A DNA stretch of 23,533 nucleotides from an uncultured Oscillospiraceae bacterium. GTDB taxonomy: Bacteria; Bacillota; Clostridia; Oscillospirales; Ruminococcaceae. The stretch spans positions 1 through 23,533 of the forward strand of contig CATNEU010000002.1 in the NCBI GenBank assembly GCA_950097605.1. Reading direction: 5' to 3'. Below are positions 6,062 through 14,198 of this stretch, piece by piece. The notes under the pieces were generated by a model that had not been told where the DNA came from, did not search any database, and was given only the letters and a program-made list of their open reading frames with translations. Made by a program: the position numbers and the translations under genes. Position 1 is the first letter of the stretch. The number at the start of each line of letters is the position of its first letter.

Positions 6062-7453
6062 ATGGAGATCGTCGAAAAAATCAACGGCGCCCTCAACGGC
6101 TTTGTCTGGGGCCCTGTCATGATCGTTGTGCTGGTGGGAATCGGCATCTACTTTACCGTGAAAACCCGCTTTCTGCAGCTGACCAAATTCGGCCTGATGC
6201 TCAAAACCACCGTCGGCAGCGCGTTTTCCAAAAAGGATAAGACGCGCGCCAAGGGAACCATCACCCCGTTTCAGGCCATGACCACCGCGCTCGCGGGCAC
6301 CATCGGCACCGGCAACATCGCCGGTGTGGCGACCGCAATCGTCAGCGGCGGGCCGGGCGCGGTCTTTTGGATGTGGGTCAGCTCCTTTTTCGGGATGATC
6401 ACCAAGTACGCCGAAGTCGCGCTGGCAATCCGCTACCGCGAGAAAAAGGAAAACGGCGAATATGTCGGCGGGCCGATGTATTACATCCAGAAGGGCCTGC
6501 ATATGAAGTGGCTCGCCGTCGTGTTCGCGGTGTTCTGCGTGCTGGCCTCGTTCGGCATCGGCAATATGACGCAGTCCAACTCGATTGCCGAGGCGCTCTA
6601 CAGCTCGTTCGGCATTGAAAAATGGCTTTCAGGCGTTGTGGCCTGCGTTATCGTCGGCCTCGTGATCATCGGCGGCATCACGCGCATTGCCAAAGTCACC
6701 GAGAAGTTCGTGCCGGTCATGGGCATTTTCTATGTCATCGGCGCGGTGGCGGTGCTCTGCATCAACGCGGACGCCGTTCCGGCTGCGTTTCGGCTGATCT
6801 TCACCGAGGCGTTCAACATGCAGGCGGTCGGCGGCGGCATTTTCGGCTACGTGATGATGAACGCAATCCGCTTCGGCTTTTCGCGCGGCGTTTTTTCCAA
6901 CGAGGCGGGTCTCGGCTCCGCGCCGATTGCGCACGCGGCCGCCACAACCGACAGCCCCGTGAAACAGGGCCTCTGGGGCATCTTCGAGGTGTTTTTCGAC
7001 ACCATCGTGATGTGCACCCTCACCACCCTCGTGATTCTGACCTCCGGGCTTTGGACCACTGGCCTGGACGGCGCGGCGCTCACCGCCGCTTCGTTCGGCA
7101 GCACAATGGGCAGCTTCGCGCAGTATTTTATCTCGATTTCCACGGTGTTCTTCGCGATTTCCACAATCATTAGCTGGTCGTATTACGGCGAGCGGTGCAT
7201 TGAATATCTGTTCAAGCGTCCCTCCTGCATTCTGCTCTACCGCATGTGCTTCATCTTCTCGATTGTGGTCGGCGCCACCACCAACCTCACACTGGTCTGG
7301 AGCATCGCGGACACCTTAAACGGGTTTATGGCGATTCCCAACCTCGTTGCGCTGATCGGCCTGAGCGGCGTTGTGATCAAGATGACGCGGGAGCACTTCG
7401 ACACCGAGCATGACAAGTATCAAAAGGCCGTGAAGAAGTACCGCAAAAAATAG
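6062..7453 (+). CDS. Sodium:alanine/glycine symporter family (AGCS) transporter
   Basis: Imports a small amino acid, usually alanine or glycine, with sodium across the cytoplasmic membrane. The 463-residue product is hydrophobic with about ten membrane segments and bears the AGCS signatures: GTIGTGNIAG (79-88), GGPGAVFWMW (96-105), FGIGNMTQSNS and GFSRGVFSNEAGLGSAPIAHAAA-type sequence in the middle, and the basic C-terminal tail KKYRKK. The frame is open 22 codons upstream, but the ATG at 6062 is chosen because AAGGAG (6049-6054) is 7 bases ahead; the upstream part overlaps the palindrome arm. Single-gene unit, with promoter at 5798-5826 and terminator at 7502-7536. Substrate cannot be told from sequence alone; adjacency to the lysine unit is not evidence for lysine transport. 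Confidence 0.93.
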   Translation: MEIVEKINGALNGFVWGPVMIVVLVGIGIYFTVKTRFLQLTKFGLMLKTTVGSAFSKKDKTRAKGTITPFQAMTTALAGTIGTGNIAGVATAIVSGGPGAVFWMWVSSFFGMITKYAEVALAIRYREKKENGEYVGGPMYYIQKGLHMKWLAVVFAVFCVLASFGIGNMTQSNSIAEALYSSFGIEKWLSGVVACVIVGLVIIGGITRIAKVTEKFVPVMGIFYVIGAVAVLCINADAVPAAFRLIFTEAFNMQAVGGGIFGYVMMNAIRFGFSRGVFSNEAGLGSAPIAHAAATTDSPVKQGLWGIFEVFFDTIVMCTLTTLVILTSGLWTTGLDGAALTAASFGSTMGSFAQYFISISTVFFAISTIISWSYYGERCIEYLFKRPSCILLYRMCFIFSIVVGATTNLTLVWSIADTLNGFMAIPNLVALIGLSGVVIKMTREHFDTEHDKYQKAVKKYRKK

Positions 7454-7501
7454 CTTCTGCCACAACGGCCGGGTGTGACATGGCTGTATACTAGATTTGA
7501 T

Positions 7502-7536
7502 GTGGAGGGCCTATCTTCGGATAGGCCCTCCACTTT
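7502..7536 (+). terminator. Intrinsic terminator of the symporter gene
   Basis: A perfect 14-bp stem, GTGGAGGGCCTATC (7502-7515) and GATAGGCCCTCCAC (7520-7533), closed by a TTCG tetraloop. The U-run is short (TTT), but the stem is very stable and sits about 50 bases after the stop codon. Confidence 0.8.
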
Positions 7537-7650
7537 GCAATGCGAATATTCTGTGTACAAAATTCTTCTTGCCGGCCCGGAAAGTCCGTCACTCATTCTG
7601 CCGCAATCGCTGTTTTTAGGTAATGTAGTTCATACAAATCTAAAACCGCC

Positions 7651-7686
7651 TTGCTTTCTACTCTTTTTTATAATAATATTATTATA
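7651..7686 (+). promoter_or_regulatory. Putative promoter and palindromic operator upstream of the HTH pair
   Basis: TATAATAATATTATTATA (7669-7686) is an 18-base perfect palindrome in an AT-rich stretch. It overlaps a weak promoter-like pair, TTGCTT (7651-7656), 17 bases, TAATAT (7674-7679). A symmetric site here would suit binding by a dimeric HTH regulator encoded just downstream, but AT-rich palindromes also arise by chance. Confidence 0.35.
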
Positions 7687-7745
7687 TATGATACATTTTA
7701 CTCTGTATAAGGTACAATTACTCAAAATAAGGAGGAGGAAATCCC

Positions 7746-7958
7746 ATGAGTATGTCCAAAAAAATCAAAGCTATCTTGTTGGAACGAGATATGACTATAA
7801 AAGACTTGAGCGAAAAATTAGGATATGAAGGGTCCTATCTTTACAATAAACTTTCCCGGGATAGAATGACGGAAGAAGAATTGAAGAAAATAGCGAACGC
7901 TCTGGATTGCGATTATGACGGTATTTTCACCTTTAGAGATACAGGAAAACAGATATGA
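7746..7958 (+). CDS. Small Cro/C1-type helix-turn-helix protein, first copy
   Basis: A 70-residue, lysine-rich protein that is one HTH domain and little else. MTIKDLSEKLGYEGSYLYNKLSR covers helix 1 to the recognition helix, and EELKKIANALDCDYDGIF is the closing helix pair of the XRE/Cro-C1 fold. It presumably binds DNA as a dimer in the cytoplasm; targets unknown. The ATG at 7746 follows AAGGAGGAGG with good spacing; an ATG two codons later is possible. The second copy, 55 bases downstream, aligns without gaps at about 32 of 70 identical positions by eye, and both end in TGKQI. Base composition is clearly more AT-rich than the flanking genes, which suggests later acquisition. No toxin, phage or transposition gene accompanies it. 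Confidence 0.8.
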   Translation: MSMSKKIKAILLERDMTIKDLSEKLGYEGSYLYNKLSRDRMTEEELKKIANALDCDYDGIFTFRDTGKQI

Positions 7959-7963
7959 TTCGG

Positions 7964-7992
7964 TTGAAATTCTTCGGCAATACCCGTATAAT
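7964..7992 (+). promoter_or_regulatory. Promoter of the second HTH gene
   Basis: -35 TTGAAA (7964-7969), exactly 17 bases, perfect -10 TATAAT (7987-7992), entirely within the 55-base gap between the two HTH genes. Start near 7999, so the leader is about 15 bases. The second copy can therefore be expressed apart from the first. Confidence 0.7.
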
Positions 7993-8013
7993 CAAGAAAA
8001 ACGAGGTGATAAA

Positions 8014-8226
8014 TTGGCTGCCGCAAAGAAAATAAAAATGCTTTTAGTGGAACGCGAAATGACGCTTACAGATTTGTCCAAACTGCTCCATAAAAGTCTT
8101 TCAACCATGAGTGGGAAAATGACACGGGATAATTTTTCGGAAAAAGACCTGAAACAAATTGCCGAACTGCTAAACTATGAGTACGAGGTCGTATTTACCG
8201 ATAAGAAAACCGGAAAACAGATATAA
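8014..8226 (+). CDS. Small Cro/C1-type helix-turn-helix protein, second copy (TTG start)
   Basis: A 70-residue HTH protein, the tandem paralogue of the gene at 7746. The TTG at 8014 is chosen over a far-upstream ATG at 7915 because AGGTG ends 5 bases before it and because it gives exactly the same length and N-terminal layout as copy one (AAAKKIKMLLVEREM against SMSKKIKAILLERDM). The HTH core is MTLTDLSKLLHKSLSTMSGKMTR; the two copies differ most in the recognition-helix region (SLSTMSGKM against EGSYLYNKL), so they probably read different DNA sites. The gene ends before a strong terminator at 8267-8302. Function unknown; DNA binding is inferred from the fold. Confidence 0.78.
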   Translation: MAAAKKIKMLLVEREMTLTDLSKLLHKSLSTMSGKMTRDNFSEKDLKQIAELLNYEYEVVFTDKKTGKQI

Positions 8227-8266
8227 GAGGCCCCTCACGAAAGAACAGAGATTCCACACAACAGCG

Positions 8267-8302
8267 AAGCCCCGATACGAATTTTTCGTATCGGGGCTTT
8301 TA
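8267..8302 (+). terminator. Intrinsic terminator between the HTH pair and recN, likely bidirectional
   Basis: A perfect 15-bp stem, AAGCCCCGATACGAA (8267-8281) and TTCGTATCGGGGCTT (8285-8299), followed by TTTAT on the plus strand. It sits between convergent transcripts, the HTH pair and the long nusB-recN operon whose last stop is at 8332, and could end both. Confidence 0.85.
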
Positions 8303-8331
8303 TCATTGTCATATTCCATGCGCTTGTCCGT

Positions 8332-10035
8332 TTACTCAGCGGCTCTGTCCGCCGCAAGCCGGGCCCGCTCGTCCCGCGCGGCGTCCAGCATCTCGGCGGC
8401 GTTTTGCAGCAGCGTCTCGGTCACGTCGTCCCCGCCGATGATGCGCGCCAGCTCCCGCCCGCGGCCCTCCCCGTCGAGGGGTTCCACCTTGGTATAGGTC
8501 CTGCCGTCCTCCACCTGTTTGGAGATCAGCATATGCACGTCCGCGCGCGCGGCGATCTGCGGCTGGTGCGTCACGCAGATCACCTGCCGGTCGCGCGCGA
8601 TCTGCAGCAGCTTGCGGCCGATTTTCTGCGCGGCCCGCCCGCTCACGCCGGTGTCGATCTCGTCGAAGATCATGGTATCCACGCTGTCGCGGTGGGCGCT
8701 CACGCTCTTGATTGCCAGCATCACGCGGGACAGCTCGCCGCCCGACGCCACCTTCGCCAGCGGCTTAGGCGCCTCCCCCGGATTGGTCACGATCAGAAAC
8801 TCGATCTCGTCCGCGCCCGATGCGCCGAACGCAACCCGCTCGTGCCGCGCGCTCATCCGCACATGGGGCATGTCCAGAAATCGGAGCTCCTCCGCAATCC
8901 CGTCCAGCAGCGCCGTATAGGCCCGGCGGCGCGCTTCCGACAAGGCGTCCGCCTTGCCCGCAAGCACCCGTTTCGTCTTGCCCAACTGCTCTGTCAGTTT
9001 CTCCACCTGCTCGTCGGCGGTCTCGATGCCCATGAGCTCCCCGCGCGCGCTTTCCAGATAGGCGAGGATTTTCTCCGTGCTGCCGCCGTATTTTTTCTTG
9101 AGCCGGAAGATGACGTCCAGCCGGTTTTCAATCCGGTCGAGCTCGCCGGGATCGTATTCGCTCTCCTCTAGATAGTCGGCCAGGTCGGCCGCGCACTCCT
9201 GCAGCTCGTATACCATCTCCTGCACCCGGGACGCCGGCTCGGCCAGTTCCTCGATATAGGCGGCGGCCATCTGCATGCAGTCCGCCGCAACGCTCAGCGC
9301 GCTGATGCCGCCCTCGCTTTCGCCGTCGCCGTCGAGCGCGGCATGCGCCGCGGCCAGACTCTCGGTGATCTTCTCGGCGTTTTGGATCTTGCGCCGCCGT
9401 GCGAGCAGCTCCTCCTCCTCGTCCGGAGTAAGCGCCGCCGACTCGATATCCTCAATCTGGAACCGGAGCAGGTCGATGCGGCGCGCTTTGTCCCCCTCGT
9501 CCATTTGCAGCGCCTGCAATTGTTTTTGCAGCGCGAGGTAGTTCCGGAAGCATTGTCCATAGTCCGCGCGCAGCGCCTCCAGCCCGCCGTAGGCGTCCAC
9601 AAAGTCGATGTGCCGTTCGGGCTGCAGCAGGGCCTGGTTGTCGTGCTGTCCGTGAATGTTGATCAGTGCGGCGCCGGCTTCTCGCAGAATCGCCGCCGTG
9701 GCGGGCCGCCCGTCGATGCGGCAGGCGCTTTTGCCTTCGGCCGAAATCTCGCGCTGCAGCAGCACGCTCCCCTCCTCGGGCTCAAAGCCCAGGCGGGCAA
9801 GCGCCTGCGCCGCGGCGGGACCGATATCCGTAAACAGCGCGCTGACCACCGCGCGCCCGGCGCCTGTGCGCACCAGGTCGCGCGAGGTCCTGGCGCCCAG
9901 CACCGCGTTGATCGAGTCAATTAGAATCGACTTGCCCGCGCCTGTCTCGCCCGTAAACACATTCAGGCCGCCCCCGAATTGGATGGCAGCCTTTTCAATC
10001 ACCGCGATATTCTCAATAAAAAGCTGTGTCAACAT
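8332..10035 (-). CDS. recN: DNA repair protein RecN
   Basis: SMC-like ATPase that acts early at double-strand breaks in recombinational repair. The 567-residue protein has Walker A GETGAGKS (29-36), a long charged central region of coiled-coil character split by a hinge, the ABC signature SGGELSR (about 431-437) and Walker B MIFDEIDTG (about 455-463), followed by VICVTHQPQIAA. Length matches the family (about 550-570). The ATG at 10035 gives the canonical N-terminus MLTQLFIENIAVIE; the upstream site is only a weak GGGTG. It starts 15 bases after argR, the usual argR-recN pairing in Firmicutes, and is the last gene of the long operon. No defect seen. Confidence 0.96.
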   Translation of the reverse strand: MLTQLFIENIAVIEKAAIQFGGGLNVFTGETGAGKSILIDSINAVLGARTSRDLVRTGAGRAVVSALFTDIGPAAAQALARLGFEPEEGSVLLQREISAEGKSACRIDGRPATAAILREAGAALINIHGQHDNQALLQPERHIDFVDAYGGLEALRADYGQCFRNYLALQKQLQALQMDEGDKARRIDLLRFQIEDIESAALTPDEEEELLARRRKIQNAEKITESLAAAHAALDGDGESEGGISALSVAADCMQMAAAYIEELAEPASRVQEMVYELQECAADLADYLEESEYDPGELDRIENRLDVIFRLKKKYGGSTEKILAYLESARGELMGIETADEQVEKLTEQLGKTKRVLAGKADALSEARRRAYTALLDGIAEELRFLDMPHVRMSARHERVAFGASGADEIEFLIVTNPGEAPKPLAKVASGGELSRVMLAIKSVSAHRDSVDTMIFDEIDTGVSGRAAQKIGRKLLQIARDRQVICVTHQPQIAARADVHMLISKQVEDGRTYTKVEPLDGEGRGRELARIIGGDDVTETLLQNAAEMLDAARDERARLAADRAAE

Positions 10036-10050
10036 GTTGCAACACCCACT

Positions 10051-10506
10051 TTACTTGTCCAGCAGTTTCATCAGTTCTTCCACAAGCAGCACGGCGGCTG
10101 CCTCGCTGCGCATCAGGATGAAAATTGTGTCGTCGCCCGCCAGGGTGCCGACGATCCCGTCCCAGCGCATCGAATCGAGCGCCGCGCAGGCCGCTTGCGC
10201 CATACCCACAAAGCATTTGACCACCACGGTGTTCATGGCGTAATCGATGCTCATGACCGATTCGGTAAAAATTGCGTGAAATTTATAGGAGATATCCCGC
10301 GCAGCTTCCTTGGACGTCACCGCGTATTTATACTTTCCGTCGCTCGACAGCGTTTTGACCAGCCGCAGCTCCTTGATATCGCGCGAAACCGTCGCCTGCG
10401 TCACCTCAAAGCCGCTCTCCTTCAGATGTTTCTGCAATTCCTCCTGGGTGTCGATGCTGTGCGCCGCAATCAGTTCCAAAATTTTCTCGTGTCGTTTGAT
10501 CTTCAC
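10051..10506 (-). CDS. argR: Arginine repressor ArgR/AhrC
   Basis: Hexameric regulator of arginine biosynthesis and catabolism that binds ARG boxes when loaded with arginine. The 151-residue product has the N-terminal winged-HTH with TQATVSRDIKELRLVK (36-51) and the C-terminal arginine-binding and hexamer domain with GTLAGDDT (120-127). Length is typical. Start is GTG at 10506 with AGGAGG 7 bases upstream; that ribosome binding site is part of the last codons of nadK (Arg-Arg-stop), so the two genes are only 4 bases apart and probably translationally linked. It precedes recN as in Bacillus and Clostridium. No ARG box was recognised in this window. Confidence 0.96.
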   Translation of the reverse strand: MKIKRHEKILELIAAHSIDTQEELQKHLKESGFEVTQATVSRDIKELRLVKTLSSDGKYKYAVTSKEAARDISYKFHAIFTESVMSIDYAMNTVVVKCFVGMAQAACAALDSMRWDGIVGTLAGDDTIFILMRSEAAAVLLVEELMKLLDK

Positions 10507-10510
10507 AAGG

Positions 10511-11362
10511 TTACCTCCTGCCCATAAGCTTATCGCTTACGATTTCATAAAATGAACGGTCGGTGAGCCGGATCAGCCGCACCGTTTTGTCAGACCGCCT
10601 GATTTCCACTGTATCTTCTTTTCCCAGCTTCACGGCGTCCTCGCCGTCCACGGTCAGATATACGTCTTCCCGGTTCGCCTCATTCGGCTGCACAATCAGC
10701 TCGGCATCCGCTGCAAACAGCATCGCTTTGGACGTGAGGGAATGCGGGCAGATCGGCGTCATCAGAATGGTTTCGACCGAAGGATCGACAATCGGCCCGC
10801 CCGCCGACAATGCATAGGCTGTCGAACCCGTCGGCGTGGAAAAGATCACGCCGTCCGACCGGTAGGAACCCACCAGCCGCCCTTTGCACAGCACGTCGAG
10901 ATCGACCATGCGCGAAATGCCGCCCTTGGAGAGCACCGCGTCGTTGAGCGCCTGATAACGCTGCGCGCCGTTCGCCGCACGGTGGGTCACCTCCAGCAGC
11001 ATACGGTGCTCGACGGTGTATTCTCCGCGCACCAGCCGCTCGAGGTATCCCAGTTGGGAACGCTCCAGCGAGGCCATAAACCCCAGCCGGCCCGCGTTGA
11101 TGCCGAGCAGCGGCTTGCCCGCGTCCAGCGTGTGTTTGGCGCCGTGCAGGATCGTGCCGTCCCCGCCGATGGCGATCAAAAGGTCGGCGCGCGCAAGCTG
11201 CTCGTCAAACGGGCCGAAGTCCGCGCCGGTCTCGCCAAACCGCGTGCGGTGCCTTGTGTCCAGCAGTACGCCGCAGCCCAGCGACAGCAGCGTTTCCACC
11301 GTCTGCCGCACGCAGTCGGCCGCATGGTCTTTGTCCAAATTCGGTACAAGCAGTACATTCAT
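10511..11362 (-). CDS. nadK: NAD kinase
   Basis: Phosphorylates NAD to NADP in the cytoplasm. The 283-residue protein shows GGDGT (66-70), GINAGRLGF (87-95), the substrate motif LNDAVLSKGG, and RSDGVIFSTPTGSTAYALSAGG-type sequence, the family's second signature. The ATG at 11362 is chosen because MNVLLVPNLDKD is the standard first strand; a G-rich run (GGGGGGA) precedes it. The frame stays open 30 codons upstream, with another ATG at 11425 behind GGGGGTG, so an N-terminal extension of 21 residues is possible. It lies between tlyA (110-base gap) and argR (4 bases), an order common in Clostridia. Confidence 0.95.
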   Translation of the reverse strand: MNVLLVPNLDKDHAADCVRQTVETLLSLGCGVLLDTRHRTRFGETGADFGPFDEQLARADLLIAIGGDGTILHGAKHTLDAGKPLLGINAGRLGFMASLERSQLGYLERLVRGEYTVEHRMLLEVTHRAANGAQRYQALNDAVLSKGGISRMVDLDVLCKGRLVGSYRSDGVIFSTPTGSTAYALSAGGPIVDPSVETILMTPICPHSLTSKAMLFAADAELIVQPNEANREDVYLTVDGEDAVKLGKEDTVEIRRSDKTVRLIRLTDRSFYEIVSDKLMGRR

Positions 11363-11472
11363 CGCTGCATCCCCCCGGCGCATTCCGGTGGGGGCAGATT
11401 CCATAGCCGTCTGTTGGATGGCCATCGAACACACCCCCACGATTCGTTCCAATCGTATACAATGGCTTGCCG

Positions 11473-12294
11473 CTATTCGGCCTCTTTTTTATCCAGCGCG
11501 GCGTGCGACGCTTTGACCACCTCGTCAAACGCCGGTTCTTCGACCGGCGTACGCATGCCGCCGTTTTGCAACTGCATGAGATACTCGATGTTCCCCTCCG
11601 GGCCCTTGACCGGGGAGAAGTCCAGCCCCTGCACCTGGAAGCCCGCGCCCTCGCAGAAGCGCACGATCCGCTGCACCACCTCGCGGTGGATTTCCGGCTC
11701 TCTGACAACGCCCTTCTTGCCCACTTTGCCCTTGCCCGCCTCGAACTGCGGTTTGATCAGGCAGACGAGCTGCGCGTCGCCGGTCAGCAGCGGCTGCACG
11801 GCGGGCAGCACCAGCATCAACGAGATAAACGAGACGTCCACGCTCGCAAACCCAATCGGGTCGGGCACCTGCTCCGCCGTGATATAGCGGATGTTGGTGC
11901 GCTCGAGGTTGACAACCCGTTCGTCGCTGCGCAGCTTCCAGGCAAGCTGTCCATAGCCAACATCCACGGCGTACACCTTGACTGCGCCGTTTTGCAGCAT
12001 GCAGTCGGTGAAGCCGCCCGTGGAGGCGCCGATGTCCATGCAGACGCGTCCCGCGGGCAGCGCCCCAAACACCTGCATCGCCTTTTCGAGCTTGAGCCCG
12101 CCGCGGCTGACATACCGCATCGCGCCGCCCCGCACCTCAATGGCGTCGGTTGCCCGGATGGTCGTGCCCGCCTTGTCGCACTTCTGGCCCGCGACATACA
12201 CCTGCCCGGCCATCAACAAACGCTTGGCCTTTTCCCTGCTGTCGGTGAAGCCCTGTTCCACCAGAGCCACGTCAATCCTGATTTTATCGCTCAA
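11473..12294 (-). CDS. tlyA: TlyA family rRNA 2'-O-methyltransferase/hemolysin-like protein
   Basis: Predicted S-adenosylmethionine-dependent methyltransferase; actinobacterial TlyA 2'-O-methylates 16S and 23S rRNA. The 273-residue protein joins an N-terminal S4 RNA-binding domain (about 5-65: RIDVALVEQGFTDSREKAKR) to an FtsJ/RrmJ-like domain with YVSRGGLKLEKA, the SAM-binding motif MDIGASTGGFTDC, DVSFISL and KPQFE. Start is TTG at 12294, overlapping the dxs stop as TTGA; a GGGAGAGAG stretch precedes it, and the S4 domain begins directly after it. Translation is probably coupled to dxs. The dxs-tlyA-argR-recN order is widespread in Firmicutes. The rRNA target in this lineage is inferred. Confidence 0.93.
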   Translation of the reverse strand: MSDKIRIDVALVEQGFTDSREKAKRLLMAGQVYVAGQKCDKAGTTIRATDAIEVRGGAMRYVSRGGLKLEKAMQVFGALPAGRVCMDIGASTGGFTDCMLQNGAVKVYAVDVGYGQLAWKLRSDERVVNLERTNIRYITAEQVPDPIGFASVDVSFISLMLVLPAVQPLLTGDAQLVCLIKPQFEAGKGKVGKKGVVREPEIHREVVQRIVRFCEGAGFQVQGLDFSPVKGPEGNIEYLMQLQNGGMRTPVEEPAFDEVVKASHAALDKKEAE

Positions 12295-14159
12295 CTCTCT
12301 CTCTCCCGCATGACAAATTCCGCAATGGGTTTGGCGGTCAGCCCCAGGCTTTCCAGGCTGCGCGCCACCGTGGCCTGCCCTACAAACCGGTTATCCACCG
12401 CACGCAGCGTATAGCGTCCCGCAAAGCCGCGCTCGAGCAGCAGACAGCCGATCTGCTCGCCGATGCCGCCGCTTTTGATGCCCTCTTCCAAAAACACCAC
12501 CCGCTGCCGGGACGCCAGAAACTCCAGCGCGCCGGGGGGTATGGGCAGCGCTTTTTTCAGTTTGAGAACGGAAACTGAAACGCCCCGTTTCGCGAGCAGG
12601 CGCATCGCACCGAGCGCCTCGTAAAACAGGCGGCCATACGCCGCCAGGACGACCGGGCCGTCCGGGTCGCCGACTATTTCGTAGTCCGTATGGGAAAACG
12701 ACGGCGTGTACGACGCGAGCGATTGCCCGCCGCGTGGATACCGCACCGCCACCGGCCCGTCCTCCTCAAACAGCGCGCGTTCGAGGCAGGCCGCAAGTTC
12801 CGCATAGTTCGACGGCGAATAGATCGTCATACCCGGAATTGTGGACAGAAACGCCACGTCGAACAGTCCTTGGTGGGTCTCCCCGTCCTCCCCGACAACG
12901 CCCGCCCGGTCCACCGCGAGCACCACGTGCGCGCGCTCAATCGAGGCGTCGTGCAGCACTTGGTCATATGCGCGCTGCAAGAAACTGGAATACACCGCAA
13001 ACACCGGCAGCAGCCCGCTTGCCGCAAGCCCCGCCGAAAACGTGACGGCATGCTGCTCCGCAATGCCCACGTCGAAAAAACGGTCGGGAAACGCGCGCGC
13101 AAACTTTGCCAGCCCCGTTCCCTCGGTCATTGCCGCAGTCACGGCGCAGATGCGCTCATCGCGCGCAGCAAACGAACAGAGCGCATCTCCAAACGCGCTC
13201 GAAAAGCAGGCGCCGCCGCGCACATCCGGGTTGCCGGTCTCGATGTTGAATTTGGATACGCCATGAAACGCGCTGGGATTTTTCTCCGCGAACAGATAGC
13301 CCTTGCCCTTGACGGTCTCCACATGCACCAGCGTCGGTTGGTGGAGCCGGCCGGCGTGCTGCAACACCCGCTCGAGCGCCGCGATGTCGTGCCCGTCCAC
13401 CGGTCCGAAATAGACAAAGCCCATCTCCTCGAAAAAGTTGCTGTGATACAGCATGTCCTTCAGGGCCGATTTGGAGCGCAGAATCGCGCGTTTGAGCCGC
13501 TTGCCGACGACCGGCAGATGGTCCAGAAACCTCTCCACGCGCAACTTGGCGCGCAGATAACCCGGCTTCGCCCGGATTTCCGAAAGATAGCGCGCCATCT
13601 GGCCGACGTTTGGGGAGATCGACATCTCGTTGTCGTTGAGCACCACAATTAAGTTTTCATTGCCGTGCCCGGCGTTGTTGAGCGCCTCATAGACCATGCC
13701 GCCCGTAAACGCGCCGTCCCCGATCACCGCGACGACCTGTCCCGGCTCGTTTTTGAGCGCCTTGGCGCGCGCCAAACCGCAAGCGACCGAGATCGAGGTG
13801 CTGCTGTGCCCCGCCACAAACGCGTCGTGCTCGCTCTCGCGGCGCTTGGGATAGCCCGAAAGCCCGCCCTCGGTGCGGATGGTCGGAAACCGATCGAACC
13901 GGCCCGTCAGCAGCTTGTGGGTATACGACTGGTGCCCCACATCCCAGACGATCTTGTCCTTTGGGGTTTCAAACACCCGATGGAGCGCAACCGTCAGCTC
14001 CACCACGCCGAGGTTCGGCGCAAGATGCCCGCCGTTTTTAGAAACCGTGGCGATCAGTATGCGGCGGATCTCCCGGCAGAGGTCCTCCAGCCGGTCCGCG
14101 TCCAGCTTTTTGAGATCCGCCGGGGAATGTATATGATGTAACAGCTTGTACTCCGACAT
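12291..14159 (-). CDS. dxs: 1-deoxy-D-xylulose-5-phosphate synthase
   Basis: Thiamine-diphosphate enzyme that joins pyruvate and glyceraldehyde 3-phosphate, the entry to the MEP isoprenoid pathway and to thiamine and pyridoxal. The 622-residue product has the active-site histidine in GGHLAPNLG (43-51), GHSSTS (118-122 onward), the ThDP/Mg motif GDGAFTGG (147-154) with NDN near 175, and the catalytic glutamate in GIAEQHAVTFSAGLA. Length is normal. The frame extends 23 codons upstream, but the ATG at 14159 is preceded by GGAAG and gives the expected N-terminus. A GC-rich hairpin (14199-14226) lies in the 83-base gap from the DUF212 gene. It overlaps tlyA by 4 bases. Confidence 0.97.
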   Translation of the reverse strand: MSEYKLLHHIHSPADLKKLDADRLEDLCREIRRILIATVSKNGGHLAPNLGVVELTVALHRVFETPKDKIVWDVGHQSYTHKLLTGRFDRFPTIRTEGGLSGYPKRRESEHDAFVAGHSSTSISVACGLARAKALKNEPGQVVAVIGDGAFTGGMVYEALNNAGHGNENLIVVLNDNEMSISPNVGQMARYLSEIRAKPGYLRAKLRVERFLDHLPVVGKRLKRAILRSKSALKDMLYHSNFFEEMGFVYFGPVDGHDIAALERVLQHAGRLHQPTLVHVETVKGKGYLFAEKNPSAFHGVSKFNIETGNPDVRGGACFSSAFGDALCSFAARDERICAVTAAMTEGTGLAKFARAFPDRFFDVGIAEQHAVTFSAGLAASGLLPVFAVYSSFLQRAYDQVLHDASIERAHVVLAVDRAGVVGEDGETHQGLFDVAFLSTIPGMTIYSPSNYAELAACLERALFEEDGPVAVRYPRGGQSLASYTPSFSHTDYEIVGDPDGPVVLAAYGRLFYEALGAMRLLAKRGVSVSVLKLKKALPIPPGALEFLASRQRVVFLEEGIKSGGIGEQIGCLLLERGFAGRYTLRAVDNRFVGQATVARSLESLGLTAKPIAEFVMRERES

Positions 14160-14198
14160 ATGTTCAAAACTTCCTTTTCCTTGGCTGTTCCCGGCACG

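Noticed and set aside
6062..7453. Assigning the symporter to lysine uptake because of the adjacent lysine operon
   Set aside because: The motifs are those of the AGCS alanine/glycine family, the gene has its own promoter on the other strand, and its leader carries no lysine aptamer.
7475..7828. Plus-strand open frame of 117 codons overlapping the first HTH gene
   Set aside because: It runs through the symporter terminator and the AT-rich upstream region and ends inside the HTH gene in another frame; no ribosome binding site.
7915..8226. Longer version of the second HTH protein starting at ATG 7915
   Set aside because: It overlaps the first HTH gene, and the TTG at 8014 has a ribosome binding site and matches the paralogue's length exactly.
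7746..8226. Reading the HTH pair as a toxin-antitoxin or phage repressor module
   Set aside because: Both genes are HTH proteins of the same family, and no toxin, integrase or phage gene lies nearby.
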